Source: Puccinia triticina (Eukaryota > Basidiomycota > Pucciniomycetes > Pucciniales > Pucciniaceae). From it: a DNA stretch of 64,000 bases. Each line of letters opens with the position of its first letter. Position 1 is the first letter of the stretch. The notes below the pieces were generated by a model. The model saw only the letters and a program-made list of their open reading frames with translations. It had not been told where the DNA came from and made no database searches. This document shows positions 22,036-33,469 of the stretch, piece after piece. The DNA lies in contig NC_070560.1 of assembly GCF_026914185.1 (NCBI RefSeq), positions 6,315,501 to 6,379,500 on the forward strand, written 5' to 3'. The position numbers were made by a program, and so were the translations under genes.

Positions 22036-22112
22036 TACGCGCAAGTCCCTCCCTGCGGGAGGGGCCGCTTCGCGGCCAGCCACAGCAAGCCTCCCACCAG
22101 GGGGGACTTGTG
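22036..22112. repeat. GC-hairpin fold-back repeat, copy 2
   Basis: Contains AAGTCCCTCC, the nested hairpins ccctccctgcgggagggg and gccgcttcgcggc, and ends GGGGGGACTT. It parallels 16807-16904. Confidence 0.45.
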
Positions 22113-22267
22113 TTAAGTTAGAACATCCACAACACGCACGGACACTCCACACACACAATGGGATCCCTGTGGATAACATCAAAAGAGAACAAAGAAATAA
22201 AAACAATTCCTGAGACAGAAAGAAACATAGCCAAATAGTGTGATCGGATGGAAAACCTAATTGGTGG

Positions 22268-22661
22268 AGTGGGTAGCTACTGAAAAGTTACTCAGATTTC
22301 ATCTGGTGATATCTCATGCAAGAAAAAGTTTAAAGAAATTCTGAGTAGGCCAAAATAGCCGTTGAGAGTTGTTTTATGATGTACAGAACAATTTTCATGA
22401 CTTGGGAATGTATAAAATAATTGTAATTCCTAATTTTGTGACAAAAGTTCAGTTACTAGTAACTAGTTATTGGTAATTGCAATTTTGTCACAACATAGGG
22501 AATTCAAAATATGTAATCCATTCAAAATTCAGAAAAAAGGTGTTTAAAATAATAATAAAACCTTCAATAGATAATTAGGCCTACTCAGAATTTATTTAAA
22601 CTTTTTCTCACATGATATATCACCAGATGAAAGCTGAGTAACTTTTCAGGAACTACCCACT
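22268..22661. mobile_element. ~394-bp fold-back MITE with ~83-bp inverted arms
   Basis: The left arm (from agtgggtagct) and the right arm (to aactacccact) are inverted copies over about 83 bp with few differences; both contain CTGAAAAGTTACTCAG and TTTCATCTGGTGATAT. The AT-rich loop is non-coding. No clear target duplication. Confidence 0.7.
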
Positions 22662-23069
22662 GTCTGAGAGTGAGAACCTAAACCTTGAATGTAGCTGGTG
22701 GAGGTGGAGGCAGAATCTTGAATATCCTGCACCAGTGGGACTATGTAGTCACTACCACCTCCTCTGGTGAGTCAGAGACTGCCTCCTCTTCTGATTCGGA
22801 GTAATTTGCTTCTTGATAATCATGATCATAGTCAGTATCTAGCTGTGATTCCGTGCTGGAAATATTCAAAGGTAGGAATATGAAGCATTGAGTGGATAGT
22901 CCTGAATCTTGGGGTGATATATGCACCCTTCCACAACTCACCCCCAACTCTCCCCCACAAGTCTGAATGGCAGGTACAGAATTTGTACCGCTCACCAACC
23001 AGAGTACACACTCCAATTGATGGCCAACAAAATTGTTCATCAAGATTGATGACTGATCTAATAAAATTG

Positions 23070-23284
23070 CACTGCCAGCATAATTGGCTGGGTTGAGCTT
23101 ATCCCAGTTAGACTGGGATGAAATCAACCAATTTAAACTTGGTTGATCTCAACTGATGAAATATAAATCCAAGGTACCCCCCTTGGGTTTATATTTTATT
23201 GGATGAGATCAACCCATTTTAAATCAGTTGAGTGCATCCAAGTTAAACTGGGATGACCTATCCCAGCCAAATATACTGGCAGTG
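23070..23284. mobile_element. 215-bp CACTG-ended MITE
   Basis: Ends CACTGCCAG...CTGGCAGTG with extended imperfect inverted arms (TTGGCTGGG, TCCCAGTT) down to a central palindrome near 23175. Flanked by the 3-bp repeat TTG, which suits CACTA/EnSpm-type transposition. Confidence 0.65.
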
Positions 23285-23690
23285 TTGGCCATTGGTCATC
23301 AAAGGGAAATTCCCCTCATTGATGGATATTGGTCATTGAAGAGACTGTGTGCCCTCAATGATCTAGTCCCTTCAATGAACAATTGATCCCCTTGATGAAC
23401 ATTGGTCATCAAAGGTCAAGGGGCTATGTATTCCCCTCAGCAACCATTGGTCATCAAAGGGACTATGTATTCCTGTTGATGACCATGTACTGGCCATTGT
23501 TGAGAGGAGTTAAACACTTCATTGGCCTTGCTGTATGTACACTTGATAGCCAATAAATACCGGCTATGGAGCTTTCAATGTTATGTGGCAAGTTGTATGA
23601 CACAAGTGGCAGCCAAACACTTGAGTTATGTTGAAACATGTGAAATTCAAGAGTGATCTGTATCACATTAGGTGCATGTGTGACATCAAA
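23285..23690. other. Degenerate short repeats; no gene seen
   Basis: The word ATTGGTCATCAAAGG and variants recur several times between 23290 and 23510. The rest, up to the Gyp-2 LTR, shows nothing recognisable. Confidence 0.4.
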
Positions 23691-24653
23691 TGACATTATT
23701 GCTGCCAAACAGGGCCCAAGACTTTTTTGCTTAATTGTGCAGATTTGCCAGGTGAAAATTGCATGCACTTTTTCAATTCAATGTTTCAAGTTTATCTTTG
23801 GACACTGTGGTGATTTTTATATGGTAGTATTCCCACTTGGGGATAGCGCGGGCGGGAATGCACAGAACGGCTCAGGCAGAGTGCATTCCGGTGACATAAG
23901 CACTGAGGATGATGTCAGGAAAGCGCGCTAAGAAAGCTGAAGGAAAGTCACGCGCGGACCAGAATGCACAGATTGCAGATCAGGTATTTAAATCGGAGCG
24001 GAAAAGACAGGGCTGGACGGCGGCAGATTAAACATGTGGACTGGTAGCAGCGGCGCATCAGCGGGTGAGCCACAACAGCCAAAGAGGGTTCCACCAGCGG
24101 GTGGAACCAGGGTGGAGGCGGTGACGAGAGACCAACTGGCGGGGGCTAGACAGAGGACGGTGGGAGATCAAGCATTGGAGAGGAGCGGAGTCTGGGAAAG
24201 TGATGTGCGGAATAGCGGGCCAAGCTGGGGGGACTAGTGCGGGAAAGTGTCAGACGTGCGGGATCAGGTGGGGACGGCGATGTGCGTGGAGGGAAGGACA
24301 GGAAAAGGGGGCTCAGGGATTTCTCTTCTTTCCTCATCCTATTATACTATCATCTTACGGAATTACTCATTATTGTACTTACACTTACGGACGTACTAGA
24401 GTTATTAGGAGATTATTTGTGACCTTATCTTTAATTTCAAAAGTACTTGCAGATTCTGTGCTTACGGAGTGTGGAGCTTTATTCACTTGCGGATTATTAC
24501 ACTATAGATCAGGCTCAGAGAGGAGCGCTGAAGGCTAGCGGATAGTAGCAGGGCGGAGCCGAGTTACTGACAATCACACAGCCCGGACACTAATATTGTT
24601 GAAGGAGGCAGTTTGCGGACATTTCCACTGACTAACCAGCTTTTATTCTCACA
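23691..24653 (+). repeat. 5' LTR of Gyp-2 (963 bp)
   Basis: Begins TGACATTATTGC and ends TTATTCTCACA; colinear with the split 3' copy. Several ORFs inside it are LTR sequence, not genes. Confidence 0.8.
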
Positions 24654-24729
24654 AGTGGGGGTCTGGCCGGGAACCCAACTTTGTGTCGTTATTGGATACT
24701 TGGGGACTAGACACGTGTGGAAAAGTTGA

Positions 24730-27313
24730 ATGAACCCTTTGGAAGGCAAATTCTTTACTCCAGGCAACAAAGAAGCTCAGATTGGATCAGGCGGTTCGGA
24801 CAGCGGAGACACAGTAATTGCAGAAAACGGAGAAGGCTCTTCTTCAAGACCAGCCAAAACACAATTGTGGTTGGGATTAGCAGGAGGACCAAGACTAGGA
24901 CAATCATCCTTTTTGTCAGAGCGGAGTCATTTTTCACCTAATCAGTCACTCGCGGCGAGGAGGCGACAGCTGTATCAGCGGAGCACTCTGAACGACCAAC
25001 CGGCGGTGTCAACTGGAGGAACGTCAAGCAGAACTTACGGAGTTCAACCAGAGGAGACTGAAGACAAGACCATGGAAGAAGCACTAGGTGGACCACAACC
25101 TGCTGCTCCTGTGCCAAGCGGAGCAAAGATACGGCCTAGGGATTATCTGCACCTTAAGTTTTCAGAGGTGGAGGTGGAGCGCTTTATCAACCGGTTCGAA
25201 ATAGCAGCCCTCCAGGAAGGTCTGACAGACACGGATAAAGCGTACCAGGTGGTCAACTTCTTTCTGGAGGGCAAGGACTTGCCGGAAGTGGAGGACATGA
25301 AGGGGTTTGAGAATAAGGATTGGACCAAGCTCAAGGAGGAGATACTTGAGAGGTGGGAAGATTGTGGACCTAGGTATTGGGAGAGCGACCTGGAGAAGGT
25401 GGCTTGGGAGTGTGCGGACAAGAGCGGAGTACGTGTCCTACATTACCAGTTTTGATCAGGTCCTGCGGTATTTGGAGCGGAATGAGATTGTGACGGCCAA
25501 AATGGGCACGACCAAGCGGATTTTCTTGAAGGGATTTGATCAAACATCCACGGAGAAGGTGCTGCGGGGGCTCAACAAGCGGGGTTTGATGGTCAAACCA
25601 CGACTTGGAGGGCCGAAACTGTTTCCCAGCATGAAGGAGTTACGGTCCGCTGTCAAGGCGGAACTTGAAGTGTTGGAGCTCATGAACAACAGCCAAGGAG
25701 ATGCGGTTGTGAGGGCGGAACCGGCTCTGCAGGCGCCGGTGACGGTCAAAGATGTGAGTGACCTGGCGGATACGCTGAAGGAGCTAAAACTGTTCATGCA
25801 GAAAACGGCGCACAAGCAACACTGGGTCGCTACGCTAACCATAGCGGTTAGCGTAGCGTAGCGCAGCGCAAATGCGCTATTTTTTAGCGTAGTGTTAGCG
25901 CAATTGCACGCATATGCGCTAACGCTACGCGCACGCGGTGCGCAGCTATTTTAGCTGATAGCGTAGCGTTAGCGCAGATGCGCGCAATTGCGCTAACGCT
26001 AAACATGCAGGGCGCAAAAGAGCGCGCGCTACGCTGCGCTACAGCGCCTTTAGCGGGAAAAAAGGGCTTTTTTTCCGCTAAAAGCGCTGTAGCGCAGCGC
26101 AGCGTAGCGTAGCGACTGTAGCGGCGCGCTAACGCTAACAAAGAATTGGCGCGCTGTTAGCGCCGCTGAAAATTAGCGTAGCGTAGCGGCGCTAACAGCG
26201 CGCTAACGCTATGCAAAATAGCCGGGCGCTTTTTGCCGCTACGCTAACGCGTAGCGCTGAAATAGCGTAGCGACCCAGTGTTGGCACAAGCAACCAAAGG
26301 AGCAACAGGCGGCCGTGGCACCAGCAGCCGCTCCCGCGGCTCCTCAGGCGGATGGCGCTCCGCAGGCTGGCGGAATGCCGCCGTGGAGGCAAGGACCTCC
26401 GGTGTGTGACTACTGCAAGGAAACCAGTCATATGCGGAATCAGTGCGAGTACTTTGAAACAGATCGGGCTGCGGGAAAGGTTTCCTCGTGGGGACGCGCT
26501 TTCTTTTGGCCAGATTGTACACCAGTGGATGGACCGATTCCGAGGGATGTGGTGCGGGCCGGACAACCTTTGGCGAAGGGAAAAGAGGTGGAGGGAAAAG
26601 TGAACATTGGGATGGTCAAGGGCATGGTGTGGAAGCCGCCAGCAGTGGCCAGCAGTGTGAAGGGCGTACAGACGGGGGAAGTCTTCTTGGGGGAGCGCTT
26701 GGAAAAGATGGATTTGGATCCCGCTCCCGCACCTAAAGCCAGACCAGAGCCGGCCAAGCAGCTTCCGGTAGCTCCGGTGGTGGGGGGCAACAAGAAAAAG
26801 GCAGCAGAGGTTGCACAAAGAGCAATGGGCGCGGAAACCACAGTAGCCCTTACCTTGAGGGAGCTGGCGGCAATTTCCCCCGTGATGGCGGATGAGATGA
26901 TTAGCGTGCTGAGAGAGGCGTCGGGGGAAAGGAAGCCCGCGGCGTCAGTTGTCACCAATAATGCGGAAACGGAGGAGGTTAAGTGTGCGGAGTTTGGACA
27001 CTCAATGGATTCACTTCCCATTCTACCGTCTACGGCCGTGTCCTGTCCACTGGGGTACGTGAGTATGAAGGTAGGAAATGTCACAAAATGGGCCATGATC
27101 AATATTCTTCCGGCGAACTTGACAACAGAGGTCAACTTGGTGCTGCGGAAAACACACATCAAAATCCGCATGATGGGCGGGTTTACTTGCAAAGTAGACG
27201 GGATAGCAGAAGCGGAGACCGTGGAATTAGCAAAAGTGGTCAAGAAGTTGTTGTTCTTGGTAACTAGGTCTCATGAAATCATTCTTGGTCAACCTGCTCT
27301 CTTCCCTTTTTGA
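24730..27313 (+). pseudogene. Gyp-2 gag-protease, frameshifted and interrupted
   Basis: The Gag N-terminus starts at 24730 (MNPLEGKFFTPGNKEAQIG), and its capsid-like part (FSEVEVERFINRFEIAALQ) loses frame near 25430. The frame resumes until 25816, where the TAGCG element (25817-26283) is inserted. Past it come a CCHC zinc knuckle (CDYCKETSHMRNQC) and a protease-like domain ending at 27313 (EIILGQPALFPF). The protease lacks its catalytic D-(S/T)-G: WAMI runs straight into NILPANL where the active-site loop should be. Without the insertion and one duplicate, Gag would read through this site. Confidence 0.85.
25817..26283. mobile_element. TAGCG inverted-repeat element, copy B
   Basis: 467 bp with perfect 14-bp ends, CAACACTGGGTCGC and its reverse complement, flanked by the 7-bp duplication gcacaag (25810-25816 and 26284-26290). 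It sits inside the Gyp-2 gag frame, so the insertion is dated after Gyp-2. Longer than copy A, with extra CGCTAACG/TAGCGC palindromes. Non-coding. Confidence 0.88.
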
Positions 27314-27927
27314 GCGCAATTGCGCTTCTGCCCCGCAAGGCAAGAGGAAGTGATGCGGGTAGAAGGGACTCACGGGAAGCAGTACAAGACAATTATATGC
27401 CAGCCTCAAAGCGGAGACTGGATGACGAGGCACTGCATCACTGTGCAGAGCCTCCCGCGGAGGATTTTTAGATGTTGGCCAAGCTATCCGGGCGGAGGAG
27501 GCTTTGACTCAGCTCAGACGGTCAACATTTAAGAAGCAGGAGGGTATTGGCGAAATCACAGAAAGGCGAGTCAATACCAAAGTAAGCTTTCCATTGTGTG
27601 CATCTCTGAGTGCGGAAGGATCAAAGCACTACCACAGCGCTACTGTGGTGAGCCGTGACTCTGCAACAGGGACGAGTGACAAGCGGGAAACGGGAATGGA
27701 CGAGAGCAGGAAAGTTGGTGCGGAAAATGGGAACTGTGTGGCGGAGGCAAGCAGTGTACAAGTAAGTCCTCCCAAGTATGCACTTCCGAGTTGGTTTTCT
27801 ACAAAACCCTACCATTGTGCCACGGTAGCAAAATGAGACGTCTGAGCAGGGGTTTGATTGTGGCCAGGATGATCGGCAACAAAGGAGAAGCAAGAATGGG
27901 TGAGTCAACGGTGGGAGGTACAAACCG
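27314..27927 (+). pseudogene. Degenerate Gyp-2 region between protease and RT
   Basis: Short fragments in several frames, without a recognisable domain. By position it should encode the protease-RT linker. Frames are broken repeatedly. Confidence 0.5.
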
Positions 27928-28571
27928 GTGGCGAAAAAGGTGCGGCCGCGGAATGTGGCGATGCCGCAGGAGCTAAACCCGCCACTGAGGGAGATCAAGT
28001 GGAGCTGGGATCCGCTCAAGACACCTTTACATCGGGTCCCGCCAAGGTTTGAGCCGACAAAGCGGATTACGGCGGAACAGATAGCCAGTCTCAACTTTGG
28101 GCCACTGGAATGGCTCCAAGAGGAGGAGCTCCACCTGTTGGCAGAGGCCATTATGCTGCAGGAAAAGGTGTTGTCATTTGGGCCAGAGGATCGGGGCTTA
28201 CTCAAACGGAGTATTGGGGATCCTTATCAAATACCCACTGTTCCGCACAATCCATGGCAGATATGGCCCATCCCTATACCGGGAGCAATTCACAGGGAGA
28301 TGACGGAACTGGTGCGGGAACGGTTGCGGACGGGGTTGTACAAGCAATCTGGCTCTAGCTATTTTAGTGCAATCTTTGCGGTAATTAAGCAGGATAAGAA
28401 GAGTCTGCAAATTGTGCATGACTTGCAACAGCTTAATCCGGTCACTATACGGGACGCTGGGTTGCCGCCGTGCATAGAGGAGTTTATTGACACTATGGCG
28501 GGGCGGGTTTGTTATGGTCTGGTGGATGTCATGGGCGGATACAACCAGCGGGAATTGCATACGGAGTCGAG
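27928..28571 (+). pseudogene. Gyp-2 reverse transcriptase, truncated at the LTR
   Basis: Ty3-type RT N-terminus with LRTGLYKQSGSSYFSAIFAV, IVHDLQQLNPVTIRD and GRVCYGLVDVMGGYNQREL. It stops after HTESR, before the YxDD palm motif, where sequence jumps into LTR base 2 (GACATTATTG). The rest of pol (palm, RNase H, integrase) and the polypurine tract are deleted. The junction shares the short word GACAT with the expected RT sequence, consistent with microhomology-mediated deletion. Confidence 0.8.
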
Positions 28572-28926
28572 GACATTATTGCTGCCAAACAGGGCCCAAG
28601 ATTTTTTTGCTTAATTGTGCAGATTTGCCAGGTGAAAATTGCATGCACTTTTTCAATTCAATGTTTCAAGTTTATCTTTGGACGCTGTGGTGATTTTTAT
28701 ATGGTAGTATTCCCACTCGGGGATAGCGCGGGCGGGAATGCACAGAGCAGCTCAGGCAGAGTGCATTCCGGTGACATAAGCACTGAGGATGATTTCAGGA
28801 AAGCGCGCTAAGAAAGCTTACAGAAAGTCACGCACGGACCGGAATACACGGATTGCGAATTGGGTATTTGGATTGGAGCGGAAAAGACAGGGCTGGACTG
28901 CAGCGGATTAAACACGTGGAATGGTA
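28572..28926 (+). repeat. 3' LTR of Gyp-2, left part
   Basis: Colinear with 23692 onward; ends in GTA, the target duplicated by the CACTA element. Confidence 0.85.
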
Positions 28927-28979
28927 CACTACAAACATGGATGAATTTGGGAAGGCATATATTGATCAATATGGCATAT
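28927..28979 (+). repeat. Left terminal inverted repeat of the CACTA element
   Basis: 53 bp, a perfect inverted match to 54321-54373. It includes the palindrome TTGATCAA, repeated again just inside the right end. Confidence 0.9.
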
Positions 28980-28983
28980 GTTA

Positions 28984-29182
28984 AGGGTGTTCAAAGTTGA
29001 AATCATAAAATTTTCAATGCATAAAATCATAAAATTATAAAACTTTCAAGTGATGATTTCATATATACCATTCTAGAAATGTTGATCTAATTTGAGTGCT
29101 TAGGTGCAACATATTTTTTTCAGCTTAGAATTTTATGATTTTATGGTGTTATGATTTTATGCAAGTCAACTTTGAACACCCT
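28984..29182. mobile_element. 199-bp MITE in the left CACTA arm
   Basis: Perfect 17-bp terminal inverted repeats (AGGGTGTTCAAAGTTGA) with AT-rich internal CATAAAATCATAAAA repeats. The right arm lacks this segment, so it arrived after the arms formed. No clear target duplication. Confidence 0.7.
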
Positions 29183-29188
29183 GATTGA

Positions 29189-29222
<34 letters not shown>

Positions 29223-29340
29223 AAATTTATCTTTAATTTTTTTCCTTCCTGCAGCATCATAACCCTTCTATCATCTCTCTTTCTACTGATTTCCCCCTGT
29301 CTTAGTTTTCAACCATAGTAAAAGCTTCATTTTGTTGCCA
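29183..29340. other. Poly-T tract and flanking filler, absent from the right arm
   Basis: A run of 31 T (29191-29221) followed by ~120 bp of AT-rich sequence. Arm homology resumes at about 29341 (atcaaatagg). The T-run could be the tail of a minus-strand retroposon. Confidence 0.5.
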
Positions 29341-29689
29341 GATCAAATAGGTCATTTTTACATACTCATATGAATTATTCCTGGGAAAAAATAGTCTGTT
29401 AAGTCAGGCAGGGAGGGAGAGGGGGGGTAAGAGCAATGTGTATATATGACTCATCATATCCAATATCCTAACTTTCTACTAGGCCTGAGATTGATTTAAC
29501 GTTTGTACCAGATTTGAGTAAGGTGTCTTTTGCTTCTGTTGTTCAATTAAAGACTAATGGGAGGTGTTTCCCCAATATATTCAATGGGTCAACCAATATT
29601 ATCTCAGAATCTGAGGTTCAAATTTTTTTGAATCTAAAGAGATTGATTGAGTCTGGTTGGTTTGAAACTATCCCCTAAAATTATCAGGC

Positions 29690-31490
29690 AGTGTTTTTTG
29701 TGCTTCTGCCACTGTGTCTCAACCAGGGCCAATATTTATGTCATGATATTGGAACCATGAGGATCATCAATATCTGAAAAATAATTTGAGAAATTTTTGG
29801 TCTATGAAAGTCCCAAAATGTTGCAGTTACAGTCTGATCAGTGTGAAATATTGCCTAATTGGTTGGTTTTGTTATGTTTCTACAACTATATCTCAACTAG
29901 CAATGGGGATGACTTCATGATATTGGTACAATAATGATGAGAAAATTTGAAAGATCAATTTAGGAAGGCTTTTTGCCAATGAAAATTTCCCAATGTAGCA
30001 GCCCCATTTGATCAGTCAGGAACTATTGCGCCATTTTTTGTGTTTCTGCCCTTATATCTCAACCAGCAATGTTGAATATTCCATGATATTGGTACCAAAA
30101 TGTTCATCCATTTGCAAAGAGTATTTTGGTGTAGCTTTCATGGATTAAAATCCCAAAACCAAGCGGCTAAAGTCTGATTAGTTTCAAAATATTGCCTAAT
30201 TGGGTATTTTTTGGTGTTTCTGCCACTGTATCTGAACCAGGGCTAACATTTATTTCATGATATTGATACCATTATGATAAGAGATGTTGAGAGAGTAATT
30301 CGGGTCAGCTCTTGACCATGAAAATTCAAAAATGTGGCAGCTACAGTCTCATGAGTCTCAAAATATCACCAAATTGGGCTTTTCGTTCTGTTTGTGCCAC
30401 TATATCTCAACCGGGAATGGTGATTATTTCATTATATTGGGGCCAGAATATTCATCTATTTCTAAAGATTATTTTGGTATAGCTTTCATGTATGGAAATG
30501 CCCAAAAGGAGCTGCTATAGTCTGATTGGTCTCAAAATATCACCTAATTGGGTATTTTTTGGTGTTTCTGCCACTGTATCTCAACCCGCAATGGGAATGA
30601 TTTCATGATATTGATACCATTATGATAAGAGATTTTGAAAGATTAATTTGGGTCAGCTCCTTCCCATGAAAAACCCAAAATGGCGCAGCTACAGTCTCAT
30701 GGGTCTCAAACAATCACCAAATTAGGTTTTTCTTTGTGTTTCTGCCACTATATCTCAAGCAGGAATGGTGATCATTTCATGATATTGGTACCAGAATATT
30801 GATACATGTCCAAAGAATATTTTGGCATAGAGTTCATGGATTTAAATCCCAAAAAGAAGCTGCTATAGTCTAATTAGTCTCAAAATATTGCCTAATTGGG
30901 TATTTTATGGTGTTTCTGCCACTGTATCTGAACCGGGGCTAACATTTATTTCATGATATGAATGCCATTATAATTTAATGTTGAGAGATTAATTTGGGTC
31001 AGCTCTTGACCATGAAAATCCCAAAAGGAGGCAGCTACAGTCTCATGAGTCTCAAAATATCACCAAATGCGGGTTTTCTTTGTGTTTCTGCCACTATATC
31101 TCAATCGGGAATGGTGATTACTTCATGATATTGGGACCAAAATATTCATCCATTTCCAAAGAGTATTTTGGTACAGCTTTCATGTATGGAAATGCCCAAA
31201 AGGAGCTGCTATAGTCTGATTGGTCTCAAAATATCACCTAATTGGGTATTTTTTGGTGTTTCTGCCACTGTATCTCAACCCGCAATGGGAGTGAATTCGG
31301 AATATTGAAACCATCATAATAAGAAATGTTAAGGGATTAATGTGGGTCAGCTCTTGCCCATGAAAAACCCAAAATGTGGCAGCTACAGTCTCATGGGTCT
31401 CAAAATATCACCAAATTGCGGTTTTCTTTGTGTTTCTGCCACTATATCTCAACGGGGAATGGTGATTATTTCATGTTATTGGTACCAGAA
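29690..31490 (+). repeat. ~348-bp satellite array, left arm, segment 1
   Basis: Each unit is a diverged dimer of two ~174-bp halves. Both halves carry TTTCTGCCACT(A/G)TATCTCAACC and ATTTCATGATATTG. Period from conserved landmarks is about 347-349 bp. The first units (29690-30170) are more diverged than later ones. Many units are open for 62 codons in one frame. Confidence 0.85.
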
Positions 31491-33469
31491 CTAGAGGCTA
31501 AGGCGGCTGCGCCGCTGCGGGGTAAAGTCCTGCTACCATCTATCTTGCTCATTTTCTCATAACCATTTGCACCCAAATCACACACAGGTTACGCCTTACA
31601 GAGAAGCATCCCAATCTCTGTTCATGACACATCATGAACTCCAAACCAAAACCATGTGAATTTAATCAAATTCTCATTTCATGCAACCTTCAATGCCGCC
31701 AAACCCCTCCAATATTCATAGTCTTCCCTGCAAACATGCTACACCTGGAGTATAATTTATTTAATTCTTTACTTGATTCTTTTAAAAATTGAGGCCTCTG
31801 ACTGAAATCCTGAATTTTTTTAAAAAAAGCTCTAGGACTCTTGAAACCAACTTTTGTATTGTAATTAACTAATTGAAAAATGTCTTCAACCTGAAACCAG
31901 CTTACAAATTCATACATCATCATCTGAGAGGTCAGGATGATGATGATGTCTATCTGACAGAAATTATTGCAAACAATGTACTTCTTAACGCCAGCGTCAA
32001 ACAAAAAGGTACATACACACAAAAATTGGGCGGATTTCTTCACCTAGCTCTAGACCTATGCACATCAAAACCTATATGCACGAATGGGCTCGACTGGGTC
32101 TGGCATTGTGTAGAAGGGTCGGATCACCAACAAAAACTTATTGATTATGTAATAATCTGATGTTTGGAAGAGATGATCAACATTATATTTCGGTAGCTGG
32201 TGGATATTTGGATTGACCGATCTGGAGTCAATCATGTTGTTGATGAGGATCTGGACTGCCTCAGTGTGGGACAAGCGGAGGGTGGTTGCGAGGAAGCAGA
32301 AGTCGTCTAGGTGGTGCTGGGACTTGATCGTCTGGATCTCGGGGCCCGACAAGGACCGAAGGCCCTTGAAGATGGACAGCCAGAGTTGGTCGAGCAGGTC
32401 AACGGCCTTGTGGTAGTATGGCTATCTCAAGGTCAAGGCCAATGAATTCGCCTACACACACATATTTATAAATTTAGACCAGTCTCGCAGAGTAAATATA
32501 CCAGAAGGAAAGGGGAGGTGGTCTCAACTCATGTGGCAAGAGGTGCTTGAGTTCTCTGCCTGGAACACTGGTCCAATCTTGTAGACGCGCTCGAAGTCGG
32601 CAGCAATGGCCATCTGCTTGGCCAGCTTGGGCGCGCTCGCGCCAGAATCTGTTGCCACTCCAGTTCTCCTGTGATTAGCATTGGTCGCAGCGCCAAAGAT
32701 AGAATTTGAATGATTCATCAACCACAAATTGGCCGCCTGTTTTCTCGGTGCGTTTTTATGGACCCATTTGATTAAAACTGGCTATGTATGAGGGAGAGGG
32801 GCAAGAGGCTGATGGTGCAATCGTTGAAGAAGCCTGCTTATTATGTCCCCGGGGATGCAGGCGATGCAGGCCAAGGCCGGGCAAGCCAACAGAGATTGAG
32901 ATATAGAAGTGACGACGGCGCCCAGGGTTAGTGAGGATCTAGCCGTGTCTCCACTTCGAAATCCAAGGAGGATGGAAATCGTGTGCGGCCTGCGCCTATC
33001 GACAGTCACTTGGAGGACGGATTAAGAGGAAGCTTAGTTCAAGGCGTGCGCTTTTGGGCGACGGGGGTGGCAGTATTGCGGGACGTACAGATTTGGTTGT
33101 GGTGATCTCACCAAAGTCTTTGCGGTGTGGCTGAGATTGTTGGGAAGGGCAAGGTTGTCAGGGGTTGTAGCACAAAAATCCATGTTGCGGTGTCCGAGGT
33201 GGTGTCGAGTATATAAGAAACTGACCACTGGTGATATTGATCCCCCAGCCAAGTGCTTCACTCGGCTCTCCCCCCTCCGCTGTCGCACTTGCTCAGTTTG
33301 AGGGGTTTATATACTTGGTGGCCCCCCTTTGCATAATGCCTTAACTGCGCGCGCTGGGGGTCATCCTTGTTTTGTCTTTTAAACCTGCTAGACAGGAAGG
33401 GACAATTCACATTTTATAGGGGGAACCCTTGATCCTGGATTCTATGTTTTGCTGTCTTTAATAAACTTG
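31491..33469. other. ~2-kb block of captured or inserted DNA inside the satellite array
   Basis: Interrupts a satellite unit between 'gtaccagaa' and 'atactcatcc'. It carries the AspRS fragment (32065-32727) and other sequence of unknown origin. A GC-rich start (31492-31530) and a TATA-like block (tttatatacttgg, about 33306) are visible. No clear direct repeats flank it. Confidence 0.7.
32065..32727 (-). pseudogene. Captured fragment of cytosolic aspartyl-tRNA synthetase
   Basis: Minus-strand segments match the class II AspRS catalytic core in order. First come ATDSGAS and [20 protein letters not shown] with VFQAENS (32524-32727). After an intron-like gap comes GEFIGLDLEIAI; after a frameshift, YHKAVDLLDQLWLSIFKGLR, a TLRLSH segment and RPFYTMPDP (to about 32065). 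The motif 2 region is degraded (HRHMTEF reads SCHMS), motif 3 is missing, and the frame ends soon after MPDP. An acceptor-like ...gtgtgtag|GCGAATTC remains, so genomic DNA rather than cDNA was taken up. The working enzyme charges tRNA-Asp in the cytosol; this copy cannot. Gene capture by a CACTA element is the simplest reading. Confidence 0.8.

Noticed and set aside
24034..24538. ORFs inside the Gyp-2 LTR as host genes
   Set aside because: The same sequence recurs in the 3' LTR (54370-54960) and carries frame breaks there.
29690..31490. CRISPR-like regular spacing
   Set aside because: Units are contiguous ~348-bp satellites without unique spacers, in a eukaryotic genome.
31690..32043. 117-residue ORF as a continuation of the captured AspRS
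   Set aside because: No AspRS C-terminal motif (motif 3 region) is present; origin unknown.
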